Translations under genes and position numbers: made by a program | In this document: positions 15,388 to 24,257 of the stretch, piece by piece | Layout of the letters: the number at the start of each line of letters is the position of its first letter | Numbering within the stretch: the first letter of the stretch is position 1 | The notes under the pieces: model-generated | Seen by the model: only the letters and a program-made list of their open reading frames with translations | What the model was told of the DNA's origin: nothing | The model's database searches: none | From: JARRON01 sp037383845 | GTDB lineage: Bacteria > Pseudomonadota > Gammaproteobacteria > Steroidobacterales > XN24 | Assembly (NCBI GenBank): GCA_037383845.1 | Contig: JARRON010000053.1 | Coordinates: 1-33,904 of the forward strand | Direction of reading: 5' to 3' | Length of the DNA stretch: 33,904 nucleotides

Positions 15388-15730
15388 GGGCGACCACCTC
15401 CACGACTGCCGCGGCGCACGCCGCTCGACTCACCGCCTCTACGATCGTCGAATAGTGGGCGAATCACCGACGGATGTCGATTTCCCGACGGCGCGTTCCG
15501 GCTGGGCCCGAAACCAGGATGCCCTCGCGCGCGACCCCGGGGCGCAGGCCTGGCCGCGGCGCCCGCGGCGAATCGGGTCAGCTCACCGCCCGACAGGCGG
15601 ACCCGCGGCCAGCAGCCGATATTCGCTGTCGGTCAATCGGGCTGGCTTCACCAGAGAGCATCCCCGTGCGCAGCCACAGGGAAAGACCGTCGGCGAGTCG
15701 CGGTGCTTCCCCTTCGCCTGACCGGATGGC
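15388..15730. other. Non-coding spacer
   Basis: No gene is supported. The plus-strand frames here have no ribosome binding site and arginine/proline-rich composition typical of shadow frames in GC-rich DNA. The promoter of the 452-residue membrane protein should lie next to 15400. Confidence 0.45.
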
Positions 15731-15985
15731 TCACCGGCGTCCGGAGAGGTTTCGGGGCTCGCCCCGTCCCCGGCAACGCTGCCATGCCTTGTGCACAGCG
15801 GTGCTGACGGACACGCCGAGTATGACTCCCCATGCGACGGCGATGTATGCCGCGTCCGGATCCGGACCAGCGCACTCGGCCCGGCGAAGGTAGAGCACGA
15901 TCATCACTACGCCAACCACCGACGCCGCCCAGTTCGGCACACCGAGGCCGACGAGGCGAGATGCCCTGTTCTTGATCAGACTCAT
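15731..15985 (-). CDS. Small two-helix membrane protein
   Basis: An 84-residue protein starting MSLIKNRASRLVGLG. It has two hydrophobic segments (about 18-31 and 46-62), then a basic tail rich in Arg. The start is well supported by GGAGGA five bases upstream. I do not recognise the family. It sits on the same strand about 210 bases downstream of the winged-helix/membrane pair. The small size and basic tail would fit an inner-membrane accessory protein, but nothing more can be said. Confidence 0.65.
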   Translation of the reverse strand: MSLIKNRASRLVGLGVPNWAASVVGVVMIVLYLRRAECAGPDPDAAYIAVAWGVILGVSVSTAVHKAWQRCRGRGEPRNLSGRR

Positions 15986-16193
15986 TCTGTCCTCCGTATG
16001 AGCGGAGCGTCTGCGCGACCGCGCCGGCCGGCATGAGTGGCGCCACGAGGCCAAGAGCCAGCCTGGTGCCCGTGGCTCCGATCGATCTGGCTGCATGCAA
16101 GACGAGAACGTCGAGGAGGACCGGGGAGCAGATCCCGCAGTGGACGTGCCCTCCCGACGTCACCAGGTCGAAACCGGGCAACCTCCATGGCGG

Positions 16194-16508
16194 TCAGTCC
16201 GGCAGGGCCGCCAGGATGGCGAGCATGTTCTTCTTGTAGGCCCGCAGGGCCTGCCTGCCCGCATGGGTCAGCCGATACATCGTCCGCGGCCGGTTATCCT
16301 GTATGGATTTCTCGATGTCCACGAGCTGCGCATCCGAGAGCCGGCTCATCTGGACCGAGAGGTTGCCTTTCGAAAGCCCGGAGACTCTCAGCAGGTAGGT
16401 GAAGTCGGTACGCTTGACGACCGAGAGGATCGCCAGCAACCTCAGGCGCGCCGGTTCGTGCAGGAGATCGTCAACCTCGGGGATTTCCGGGTCGACCCGC
16501 CTGCTCAT
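16194..16508 (-). CDS. Winged-helix transcriptional regulator
   Basis: A 104-residue DNA-binding protein of the short winged-helix type (HTH_34/MarR-like). LLHEPARLRLLAILSVV forms helix 1, FTYLLRVSGLSKGNLSVQMS covers helices 2-3 with the recognition helix, and the wing is about IEKSIQDNRPRTMYRLT, followed by THAGRQAL. There is no ligand domain. Its ATG overlaps the stop of the membrane-protein gene upstream as ATGA, so the two are translated together. The perfect palindrome at 17130 just before the operon is a natural site for autoregulation (inference). Confidence 0.85.
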   Translation of the reverse strand: MSRRVDPEIPEVDDLLHEPARLRLLAILSVVKRTDFTYLLRVSGLSKGNLSVQMSRLSDAQLVDIEKSIQDNRPRTMYRLTHAGRQALRAYKKNMLAILAALPD

Positions 16509-17095
16509 CCCTGCGGGCCCTCCTCCGGGTTCGCCCGGAGAAACCTCGTCAGCAGCACGAGTGCGGCGACAAGAATGAACGCGCCCGCTTCCAGCAGGGT
16601 CCTGCCGGGCTCGAGACCCTTCCACGCCCCTGCAATCCCGGCCAGCAGCAGCACGCCGGCGTAGACGACGAAACGCGGGGACGCGATCAGGACAGACGCT
16701 ACGAGCGCCATGGCCGCCAGGATTGCCGCTGGAAGTGCCGCGGCGAACTCGGCCGCCGCAAGCGTCGCGACCCGGTCTCTTGTGAGGTAGGCGCCGACCC
16801 CGAGCGCAAGCAGACCCGCACCGGCATAAAGGGCCGTGCGAAGCATATTGCGGTTGCGGCTCTCGCGCCGGTCCGCGAACTCGACCCGGCCCAGCCGCGG
16901 CAGGATCAGCCGCTCCCGCACGGGTCCCCACAGGGGAACCAGCACAGCTGGCGCGATCACCCCGCCGATCGGAAAGTCGAATGCCCAGGAGACGCCGATG
17001 ATGAGCACTCCGACCGCCGCGAAGAGGTCGATCAGGCCGTCCTCCCAGTATGTGCGATAGACCCGCTTCTCCAGGCCAGCCATGTTTTCCATCAT
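16505..17095 (-). CDS. Membrane protein paired with the winged-helix regulator
   Basis: A 196-residue protein. It starts with EKRVYRTYWEDGLIDLFAAV, then helix pairs at about 22-56, a basic loop RERLILPRLGRVEFADRRES (about 60-80), and about five more hydrophobic segments to the end. Proteins with this RVYRYYWEDGL opening often sit beside a short winged-helix regulator, as here. I know of no established function. Two ATGs in a row (17095, 17092) follow GGGGA; either may serve. The stop overlaps the regulator's start. Confidence 0.78.
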   Translation of the reverse strand: MMENMAGLEKRVYRTYWEDGLIDLFAAVGVLIIGVSWAFDFPIGGVIAPAVLVPLWGPVRERLILPRLGRVEFADRRESRNRNMLRTALYAGAGLLALGVGAYLTRDRVATLAAAEFAAALPAAILAAMALVASVLIASPRFVVYAGVLLLAGIAGAWKGLEPGRTLLEAGAFILVAALVLLTRFLRANPEEGPQG

Positions 17096-17129
17096 GGGAG
17101 TCCCCGCAGATGGTTTCTCCTATGAACTA

Positions 17130-17144
17130 GTTTATACCATAAAC
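17130..17144 (-). promoter_or_regulatory. Palindromic operator GTTTAT-ACC-ATAAAC in the promoter of the regulator operon
   Basis: A perfect six-base dyad with a three-base centre, 35 bases before the operon start, in the only strongly AT-rich stretch of the area. On the minus strand it contains TATAAA, which could be the -10 box, so a bound protein would block transcription. The winged-helix regulator encoded in the operon is the obvious candidate. Confidence 0.6.
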
Positions 17145-17523
17145 CTATATGCCGCTCCACCTGGATATACCGAGACATCGCCGACCCGTGGGCGGGCGAT
17201 CCCGGTGGCCGGCTACGGAAATCATCGGGTTGGAGGGGCGCTGGCCGGAGACCACGGGGGTTGAGACCCTTTGGCGCGGGGCCGCAGCCGCCGCTCGCGA
17301 CCGACTGTCAGTACGGCGGCCGCAACCGGATTCCCGGGGGCCGGGAAGGCCGGGCCGCGACAGGACCTTCCGATAAAGCCCGACTTCCTCAGCCTGCGGC
17401 CCGCCCGTGACAACGCAAGACCCGGAAGCACGGGCGCGGCCGGTCTGTTACGAAGCCCCGAATCATTGGGGTATTCTTGCACCTCCAAGGCTGCGAGGCC
17501 TGTTTAGCGAAGGTCTGACCTGC
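17145..17523. other. Non-coding spacer before the second TIR gene
   Basis: No gene is supported. A possible promoter for the TIR gene is TTACGA (17448-17453) and TATTCT (17472-17477) with 18 bases between. The in-frame ATG at 17407 would add 39 residues before the TIR domain that do not resemble the family. Confidence 0.35.
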
Positions 17524-19302
17524 ATGGCCGATGTGTTCGTGTCTTACGCCCGCGCCGACCGGGACCGGGTGGCCCCGCTGGTAGCGGCGATCGTCGCCAA
17601 AGGCTGGTCGGTATGGTGGGACCCGGAGATCACGCCGGGCCAGGAATTCGACGACCAGATAGACGCCGAGATCGATGCCGCCAAGGCGGTAATGGTGGTC
17701 TGGACGCCCACCTCGGTGGCGTCACGCTGGGTCCGGGGCGAAGCTCGCGAGGCGGCGGACCGGGGCATCCTGGTGCCGGTGCGCTTCGACAACGCCCGCC
17801 TCCCCATGGACGTGCGCGCCATCCACACCACGGACCTCGACGACTGGAACGAAGACCCCTCCAGTGGGCCCGCGCGGGAGTTCCTGCACGCGCTGGGCGC
17901 CATGATCGCGCGGGCCCCGACCCGGGCCGTCAGCGCCGCCCCCGGGGTAACGCCGGAGTCCGACAAGCCCTCGCCCATGTTCTCGATCTGCGTACTGCCC
18001 TTCACGAACATGAGCGGCGACCCCGAGCAGGAGTACTTCAGCGACGGCATCACCGAAGACGTCATCACCGACTTAAGCAAGGTCTCGGCGCTGGCGATCA
18101 TCTCGCGCAACAGCGCCTTTCGGTACAAGGGCACCCACGTCGACATCCCGAAGGTCGCCAGCGAGCTGAAGGTCAGCCACGTGCTGGAAGGCAGCGTGCG
18201 CAAAGCCGGCGGCCGGGTGCGGATCAGCGCCCAGCTCGTTGACGCCAAGACCAACAACCACATCTGGGCCGAGCGCTACGACCGCGACTCCAGCGATATC
18301 TTCGCGCTACAGGACGAGATTTCCGAGGCCATCGTCAAGGCGCTGCGCCTGAAGTTGTTGCCTAAAGAGAAGAAAGCCATCGAGCGTCGCGGCACGGACA
18401 ACGCCGAAGCGCACAACCTCTACCTCATGGCGCGGCAGACCCACGTGACCGGCCAGGAGTCCGACGCGCGCTCCGCGGAGGCCATCGTTCGGCTGTGCAC
18501 CCGCACCGTGGAGATCGACCCGAACTATGCCGAGGCCTGGGCGCTGATGGCCATCGGCCACATGAAGCTGCGCGACGCCCGCCAGGGCTATGCGGACGAG
18601 GGCATGGTGGCAGTGGAACGGGCCCTGGCACTGGATCCGGATCTGGCGGAAGCCCATGCGGTAAAGGCGCAGCTACTGCTCGCCGACGGCGACGCGGACG
18701 CGGCGGCCAAAGAAGTCGAGACCGCGTACAAGCTCAATCCCGAGTCCTACGAGGTCAATCGTTCCGCCGGACGTCTCGCCTACCAGCTTCATCACTACGA
18801 AGACGCCGTGCGCTTCTACGAGAAATCCGCGGGGCTGATGGAGGCCGACCTGAATTCGGCTTCCATGCTGATCAGCGCCTACACGGCGCTGGGTGATAAA
18901 GCCAACATGCGGCGGGCGGCCGAGCTTGCGCTCGAGCGCGCGGAGAAGGTCCTGGCGCACGACCAGAACAACTCCATGGTGGCCGGTTACAGCGCGTACG
19001 CCCTGGCGGCGCTGGGTAACGCCGAGCGGGCGAAAGCCCGCATGGAACGCGCACTCCTGATCGACCCGGAGAACCTGAACATGCGCTACAACTTCAGTTG
19101 CGCGTTGTGCACATATCTCGGGGACAAGGAAGCGGCGCTGGAGATGCTGGTCCCGGTGTTCGCCACCATCACGGACAGTTTCCTGCCCTATGCCAAGGCG
19201 GACCCGGACCTCGACCTGCTGCGAGACGAGCCGCGATTCCACGCCATGATCGCCGACGCCGAGGCTCGCCTGGCCCGCGAAGGCGAGCCACCAGCCGCCT
19301 GA
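17524..19302 (+). CDS. TIR/TolB-like/TPR protein (paralogue 3)
   Basis: A 592-residue protein, predicted cytoplasmic. The TIR domain covers about 1-130: MADVFVSYARADRDRV, then WSVWWDPEITPG, and SVASRWVRGEAREA, where Glu73 follows the S-x-W pattern seen around the catalytic Glu of TIR NADases. The TolB-like domain starts near 154 (SICVLPFTNMSGDPEQEYFS) and includes LEGSVRKAGGRVRISAQLV and SDIFALQDEI. TPR repeats run from about 300, and the end has DPDLDLLRDEPRF. The ATG at 17524 was chosen because the TIR box begins at once. It resembles paralogue 2 in architecture but differs clearly in sequence, so this is not a recent duplication. NADase or nucleotide-signalling activity is inferred from the domain and Glu only. 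Confidence 0.87.
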   Translation: MADVFVSYARADRDRVAPLVAAIVAKGWSVWWDPEITPGQEFDDQIDAEIDAAKAVMVVWTPTSVASRWVRGEAREAADRGILVPVRFDNARLPMDVRAIHTTDLDDWNEDPSSGPAREFLHALGAMIARAPTRAVSAAPGVTPESDKPSPMFSICVLPFTNMSGDPEQEYFSDGITEDVITDLSKVSALAIISRNSAFRYKGTHVDIPKVASELKVSHVLEGSVRKAGGRVRISAQLVDAKTNNHIWAERYDRDSSDIFALQDEISEAIVKALRLKLLPKEKKAIERRGTDNAEAHNLYLMARQTHVTGQESDARSAEAIVRLCTRTVEIDPNYAEAWALMAIGHMKLRDARQGYADEGMVAVERALALDPDLAEAHAVKAQLLLADGDADAAAKEVETAYKLNPESYEVNRSAGRLAYQLHHYEDAVRFYEKSAGLMEADLNSASMLISAYTALGDKANMRRAAELALERAEKVLAHDQNNSMVAGYSAYALAALGNAERAKARMERALLIDPENLNMRYNFSCALCTYLGDKEAALEMLVPVFATITDSFLPYAKADPDLDLLRDEPRFHAMIADAEARLAREGEPPAA

Positions 19303-19636
19303 ATGCCACCAACCGGCAGGCGGTTCGGAAGGTTCTGCGACCTGGCGCCGGAAGGCACCGATTCCCGGATCATCCCCCGGGCAGGCAGCGGCAGACCCGT
19401 GCCCGGCAGAAGCGCCGCGTCCGTTGCGAGCCGACCACGCCAGTCAAGGGGTTGTCGGGCCGTGAAGGCAGGCATGTGGGACTGGTCTCCCCGGGCGTGA
19501 GGGCACGGGGGCTGCCAGGGACGATTCCGCAGGACCCCGTAGGCGGGCCCAGGCCGGGCGGCCCGCTACGACATTCGCCCGTCGTCCGGCATGCCGACAG
19601 CCCGGCGAAGCCCGGCAGCCGTCTCCGCAGTCCCGG
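19303..19636. other. Non-coding spacer
   Basis: This lies between convergent genes. I see no gene, repeat or clear terminator. Confidence 0.45.
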
Positions 19637-19903
19637 CTATCGGACAGCCGCCGGGTAGCGTTCGCAGAAACTCTTGAGTACGAGTTTGAGCTTCGCGGTA
19701 TGCGCTGCGTCGCCGCGAGCCTCGGCCGCCTCGATGTCGTCCAGGATCATCCTGCGGATGCGAGGCTGGCCGTCGGTGGTATGCACCAGGTAATTGCCCA
19801 GCTCCAGCGCCACGATTTCCGGCATGTGCTCGTGCTCGGAAATCGCCTCGACCTCTTCCTGCGTCAGTTCCGTCATGCCCAGGCAGTCTTCGTAAGTCAG
19901 CAT
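19637..19903 (-). CDS. Small conserved acidic protein
   Basis: An 88-residue protein beginning MLTYEDCLGMTELTQEEVEA and continuing ISEHEHMPEIVALELGNYLV. I recognise this as a small conserved proteobacterial type without assigned function: an acidic helical start, the ExHxPEIVAxELGNYLV core, and an Arg/Lys-containing C-terminal helix. The start is firm, with GGGAGG five bases upstream of the ATG at 19903. It is soluble and has no signal peptide. It appears monocistronic. Confidence 0.75.
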   Translation of the reverse strand: MLTYEDCLGMTELTQEEVEAISEHEHMPEIVALELGNYLVHTTDGQPRIRRMILDDIEAAEARGDAAHTAKLKLVLKSFCERYPAAVR

Positions 19904-20314
19904 CGCCGCCTCCCTTGCCTTTCAAACAGTAACTTTAGACCAAAGAACGGGGGCGTATAGCCCGGATTCGTTGCAGGCGGTCGGGTCGCCTGCGACCCGC
20001 GTGTCCGCGAAGCCGAGCAGCACAACGGTGCCGCCAGTCCCGGCGCCCACACTCCTGGCGAGCCCGCCACGCCACTGGCTGCGTCAGGGCGGAAATGGCG
20101 CGAGAAGGGCGTTAGAAATCCCCTCGTGTGGAACGCCTGGAGAAATCGCTTCCTGTTTAACGCCATCCCGAGCCCACTGCGCACCGACGAGTGCCTATCC
20201 GCCCGACGTCCCTGGTGTCGCAAATACGCGGGCTCAAAGCACGGCTTCAGGGCTGGTCAAGTTGCGTTCGCGGGCGCGACGTGCCATACCATGAGGCAAA
20301 AGGAGGGCATGAAA
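19904..20314. other. Non-coding spacer between divergent genes
   Basis: This should hold the promoters of both the small acidic protein and the PEP-CTERM protein. I cannot point to clear boxes. An AGGAGG at 20301-20306 is the ribosome binding site of the latter. Confidence 0.4.
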
Positions 20315-20935
20315 ATGGAATTCCCCGGCCACGCTTTTCTGACGTCATTTCGCGGGTTTTTTTGCTGTGGGGACGATCGTGCGCCCACTTACAGGGGTCT
20401 CGCCGTACTGGCCCTGATCGCGGCCGCGGCTGCACCCACCTCGGCTTCAGCCACTGTCCTGTCCGGCAGATACGAGTTCACCGCGACAGGCTTCCCCGCC
20501 GATGCACCGTTCTCTTCTGTATGGGGCTCTTTCGCTTTCAGGGGCTATGAACCCGGCGCCAGGTACCTCAACAACTCAACGGTCATCACTGAGTTCAGCA
20601 TCAATATCCCCCTCGGGCCCGGCCAGACCATACTCCTGACATCCGAGCCGGACACATCACTGGGAGACCAGGTATTCATCGGAAGCAGCATTGACGGCGC
20701 TCGGAGCGTCCGACACGGCAGCGGCGACATTGTCATGCTCCTGCTCAATTTCGACACGACCCCGATATTTGCTGAACTTCTCTACGCACCCATAGGGCCG
20801 GTGATCCCCAATACTTACCGTCCGCTGGAGAAGACCCTCACGGGTTATACCGTTCCCGAACCTCCGATGCTGGCGCTGCTGGGCTGGATGTTGCCGGCCT
20901 TGCTGTGGGTGAGAGCCAAAAAGGCGCGCGGCTGA
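20315..20935 (+). CDS. Secreted PEP-CTERM-tailed protein
   Basis: A 206-residue exported protein. After a 26-residue charged leader comes a hydrophobic signal core (RGLAVLALIAAAAAPTSASA), then a beta-rich domain of about 135 residues that I do not recognise, and a C-terminal sorting signal: VPEP, the hydrophobic stretch PMLALLGWMLPALLWV, and the basic end RAKKARG. This tripartite tail is the PEP-CTERM signal cut by exosortase in bacteria that make exopolysaccharide. No exosortase is in the window. Two ATGs, at 20309 and 20315, follow AGGAGG; the second has the proper spacing of eight bases, so I chose it. An extended N-region before the signal core is somewhat unusual. Confidence 0.75.
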   Translation: MEFPGHAFLTSFRGFFCCGDDRAPTYRGLAVLALIAAAAAPTSASATVLSGRYEFTATGFPADAPFSSVWGSFAFRGYEPGARYLNNSTVITEFSINIPLGPGQTILLTSEPDTSLGDQVFIGSSIDGARSVRHGSGDIVMLLLNFDTTPIFAELLYAPIGPVIPNTYRPLEKTLTGYTVPEPPMLALLGWMLPALLWVRAKKARG

Positions 20936-21379
20936 GGCGTGCTGCGCAGTTGCCACGACGATAGTGACAACGTGGCGTCCCGGACTTTCCGCCGACTCCC
21001 CAGCCGGGGCGGACCTCGCATTCCCGGGTTACGGATTCGGCGCGAAGCGCGCGGCAACGGGGGACCAGGCCCCCGCATGAAAGAGGCGGGTCTCGCGATG
21101 GGGGGCCGACGGTCCCGGCGAGCCCGCCGTTAAAACCATCGGGTCAGGGCGCTATGGGAAGGACCCGGGACCGGGGTGCCCCGTTATGGGAGGCGGAATC
21201 GCTCCCCTGGCTCCGGGCCCCGCCGCCGACCCGGCGGCACCCAGGATCGTCATTCACCCGGCCCCCACGTGAACCCCGCCCCGCGAGCCGCTCTGATCGA
21301 GCTCCCGGCGTAAAGCCCCGGATCGGCTGCCCGGGGCTGCCTGCTATATGATGCCCGGAGTGGTGGGGATGGGAACCTC
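20936..21379. other. Non-coding spacer before paralogue 4
   Basis: No gene is supported. A perfect eight-base inverted repeat, AGCCCCGG and CCGGGGCT, lies at 21314-21338, followed by an AT-rich TATATGAT-like stretch (21345-21352) that could be a -10 box for the TolB-like/TPR gene. Confidence 0.4.
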
Positions 21380-22966
21380 GTGCCGGTGACACAGAAGTCT
21401 CTTTCCGGGTTTTACCAGGAGCTCAAACGGCGCAAGGTGATCCGCGTCGGGTTGGCGTACGCCGTCGTCGCCTGGGTCCTCGTCGAGATCGGCTCGGTTC
21501 TCTTCCCGGCGCTGCTGCTGCCCGACTGGAGCGTGCGACTTCTGATCGCCTTCGTGATCGTCGGGTTCCCGGTCGCCCTTCTGCTGGCCTGGGCAGTGGA
21601 GCTTACCCCGGAGGGGCCGAAGGCAGACCAGGGCGCTCAGCGCGAAACACCGGACGCACTACCTGTTGCCGGGCAGCCGGCACGCGAGGAGGGTTTCCGC
21701 TCCATCGCGGTCCTTCCTCTGCTGAACATGAGCAATGACCCGGAGAACGAGTACTTCAGCGACGGCATGGCCGAGGAAGTCCTGAACCGGCTGTGCAAGT
21801 TGCCCCAGCTGACCGTCGCCTCGAGGACATCGTCCTTCTCCTTCAAGGGCAAGAACCTGGACCTGCGTACCGTGGCGGAGCGTCTCGGCGTGGACGTGAT
21901 CCTCGAAGGCAGCGTCCGCAGATCCGGGGACCGCGTCCGGATCACCGCCCAGCTTATCGACGGCCATTCTGACCGGCACCTGTGGTCGGAAACCTACGAG
22001 CGCGACCTGAAGGACGTCTTTTCCGTGCAGGACGAGATCGCCCAGAACATCGTGCAGACGCTGCAGCTCAGCCTCACGCCGAAACAACAGCGGGCCATAC
22101 AGACGCGCTACGCGACTGAGGATGTCGAGGCATACGACTTCTATCTGCGCGGCCGCGACTACGTTTACAGAGGCAACTTCGAGCAAGGCCTCCGGATGTT
22201 CGACCAGGCCATCGCCCGCGACCCCGGCTACGCACAGGCCTGGTCCGGAGCGGCGGACGCGCATTCCTGGATCTGCCAGTGGGGCGTCAGAACCCCCGAG
22301 CATCTTGCAAAAGCGGACGAGTGCAGTCGCCACGCCCTGGGCCTCGCACCGGACCTTGCCCAGGCCCACGCGTCCCGCGGCCTGGCGCTGGTGGTGAACT
22401 CCCGGTACGAGGAAGCGGAAGCGGAGTTCAAGCAGGCCATCGAGCTCGATCCCCAGCTCTTCGACGGCTACTACTACGCGGGCCGCGCCCTGTTTGCGCA
22501 GGGCAAGCACCGCCAGGCGGCCGGGATGTTCAGGCAGGCAAGTGCCATCCGGCCGGACGACGTGGCGGCCGCGACCCTGTACCAGACAGCCATCGAGGCC
22601 TACGGCACGCCGGAGGAGGTACGCGAAGCCGCTGAGCATTGCATCGAGGTCACGGAGCGCCACATGGCCCTCCATCCTGACGATGCGCTCGCGCTGTCCC
22701 GGGGCGCCTGCGCCCTGGTGGCCGCCGGGGAGATCGCGCGCGGACTCGAGTGGGCGGAAAAGGCTTACGCCATCAATCACAAGATCTGCGCTTACAACGT
22801 CGCGTGCGCATTCGTGCGAGCGGGGAACACCGACCGCGCCCTGGACGTGCTGGCCGAACACGCCTCGTGGTCGAACATGGACCGCAGCTGGATCGAGAAG
22901 GATGTCGACTGGCAGAGTGTCCGCGACCATCCCAGGTTTCGTGCCATCCTCGACAGCCTGGACTGA
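21380..22966 (+). CDS. Two-helix membrane TolB-like/TPR protein (paralogue 4)
   Basis: A 528-residue protein with the same plan as paralogue 1. FYQELKRRKVIRVGLAYAVV leads into helix 1 (about 20-40), then LLLPDW, helix 2 (about 52-72) and the signature LAWAVELTPEGPK. The TolB-like domain starts near 108 (SIAVLPLLNMSNDPENEYFS) and contains LEGSVRRSGDRVRITAQLI and KDVFSVQDEI. TPR repeats from about 250 include EAYDFYLRGRDYVYRG. The tail motif is DVDWQSVRDHPRF. The start is a GTG at 21380; another GTG two codons on is possible. The RRKVIRV opening and the TPR-entry EAYDFYLRG are closer to paralogue 1 than to the TIR forms. Topology would put the TolB-like and TPR parts on one side of the inner membrane. 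Function unknown. Confidence 0.87.
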   Translation: MPVTQKSLSGFYQELKRRKVIRVGLAYAVVAWVLVEIGSVLFPALLLPDWSVRLLIAFVIVGFPVALLLAWAVELTPEGPKADQGAQRETPDALPVAGQPAREEGFRSIAVLPLLNMSNDPENEYFSDGMAEEVLNRLCKLPQLTVASRTSSFSFKGKNLDLRTVAERLGVDVILEGSVRRSGDRVRITAQLIDGHSDRHLWSETYERDLKDVFSVQDEIAQNIVQTLQLSLTPKQQRAIQTRYATEDVEAYDFYLRGRDYVYRGNFEQGLRMFDQAIARDPGYAQAWSGAADAHSWICQWGVRTPEHLAKADECSRHALGLAPDLAQAHASRGLALVVNSRYEEAEAEFKQAIELDPQLFDGYYYAGRALFAQGKHRQAAGMFRQASAIRPDDVAAATLYQTAIEAYGTPEEVREAAEHCIEVTERHMALHPDDALALSRGACALVAAGEIARGLEWAEKAYAINHKICAYNVACAFVRAGNTDRALDVLAEHASWSNMDRSWIEKDVDWQSVRDHPRFRAILDSLD

Positions 22967-23369
22967 CGCCGGATCGCGACCGGTCGCCGGGCTCCCGGCC
23001 GCCAGCTGCCCGAAACTTCCAGGGCCGAGGCCGGCGCCAGCGGGAGCTATTCGCAATTGGAGACTATCGTCCCGTCGCGGCGGCGACCCCAACAGCCGGG
23101 CGACGCGCGGCGGGCAGGCAGGCGGCCCGTCCGCTATGAAAATCCGTGGCTTAGCGCGTTGTTAGAGACAAGGGCACTGGAATGCCTCCGGGCAGCTAGG
23201 GCATATCGTCGGTCGAAAGAGACGGCCCGGCACGTCTCCCTCCTCTGCCGCCTTGGCGAACGCATAACTTGTCCCCTATACCTTGTCCAAACGCCGGTGT
23301 TTGCAGCAATCGGGCGGTCCGGCGACGGGCCGTCCCGCGGCCCGTCCGTGTGACGACACGGAGGATGTC
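22967..23369. other. Non-coding spacer with repeat copy B
   Basis: No gene is supported. It contains the second copy of the dispersed repeat (23136-23175) and the GGAGG ribosome binding site of the small secreted protein. Confidence 0.45.
23136..23175 (+). repeat. Dispersed intergenic repeat, copy B
   Basis: ATGAAAATCCGTGGCTTAG followed by CGC, a TG/TTA spacer and ACAAGGG. It matches copy A at 6543-6590 across about 40 bases with gaps, on the same strand, in both cases after a gene and not inside one. Confidence 0.4.
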
Positions 23370-23978
23370 ATGTGTATCTTCTTGCGATATCTGTTTTCGA
23401 TGCTGTCGGTGGCAGTGCTGGGGCTGCTCTCGACGTCCGCTCTGGCACAGAGCCGGCCGGACTGCATCTCGAGCCTCGGGGAACCCGGGGCCTGCTTCAG
23501 CGAAGGCAACCCCCCGGGCGAGGTTTTCATCGGATGCAACATGCCCGGCGAGAGCGACATTGTCGAGGGAATCCTCGTGTGGGAGAACTTTGGCAGCGGC
23601 GAGAACGACTTTGATCGGACGACGCCGAACGGCAAAGAATTCGCCCATATCTCTGACCGGGACCTTGAGACCATCTACTGTCCGTGGGACACGGTCTTCT
23701 CCGGACTCTGTACGGCGGATTCTGCGGCGCCGGAGTACCTGTACTACGGCGTGAGCGATGTCCAGAACAACGGGTACTTCGTCGGCCCCGGTGAGCCCGG
23801 GTGCCCGTTCGTCATGACTTCCCGCGGTGAAGTGACCCGTCCGGTCGACGGCGACACTCTGGAACTGAACGTGATGCTGAAGTTCGGATCCGATGAGTCC
23901 CACCGGCTGCAGCCTGCAGGAATGCAGGATTCTCAAGTAGGCAGAAGTCGGCCAGGATTTGCCTCGCGCATGCGCTGA
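23370..23978 (+). CDS. Small secreted protein of unknown function
   Basis: A 202-residue protein. The signal peptide is about residues 1-27 (FSMLSVAVLGLLSTSALAQS). The mature part has several cysteines (DCISS, ACFSE, IGCNM, YCPWD, GLCTAD, GCPFV), which suggests disulfides in the periplasm or outside the cell. The last about 25 residues are basic and low in pattern and may be read-through of an older stop. The start is firm: GGAGG six bases before the ATG at 23370. I do not recognise the family. It is not clearly co-transcribed with the LuxR-type gene, 279 bases further on. Confidence 0.65.
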   Translation: MCIFLRYLFSMLSVAVLGLLSTSALAQSRPDCISSLGEPGACFSEGNPPGEVFIGCNMPGESDIVEGILVWENFGSGENDFDRTTPNGKEFAHISDRDLETIYCPWDTVFSGLCTADSAAPEYLYYGVSDVQNNGYFVGPGEPGCPFVMTSRGEVTRPVDGDTLELNVMLKFGSDESHRLQPAGMQDSQVGRSRPGFASRMR

Positions 23979-24257
23979 CCCGGAGTTGGCTCGCGGGCGG
24001 GCCGGCTCCGGGGTTCCTCACATGAGAGAACTCGACGAACCTCAGCGCTATTTGCGGCAGCGTTGCCCGGCGTTCGTAAGCTTCTGCGTTACGGCGACCG
24101 ATTGTTGGAAGACGGTCCGCGGCCTGGCGGCGCGCTCCCAGCGGTGCCAGGTCGCCGACTTCGCGACGGGTCGTCCGTCGATCAACCCGTCCGTATCAGA
24201 CTTCGCCACCACATCCCGCAGCTCAGCAGGGCCGACCGAACGCCCCAGGGATCTTTC

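Noticed and set aside
6836..19302. A Thoeris, CBASS or other known TIR-based defence operon
   Set aside because: Neither TIR gene has a neighbouring partner protein of those systems; both stand alone.
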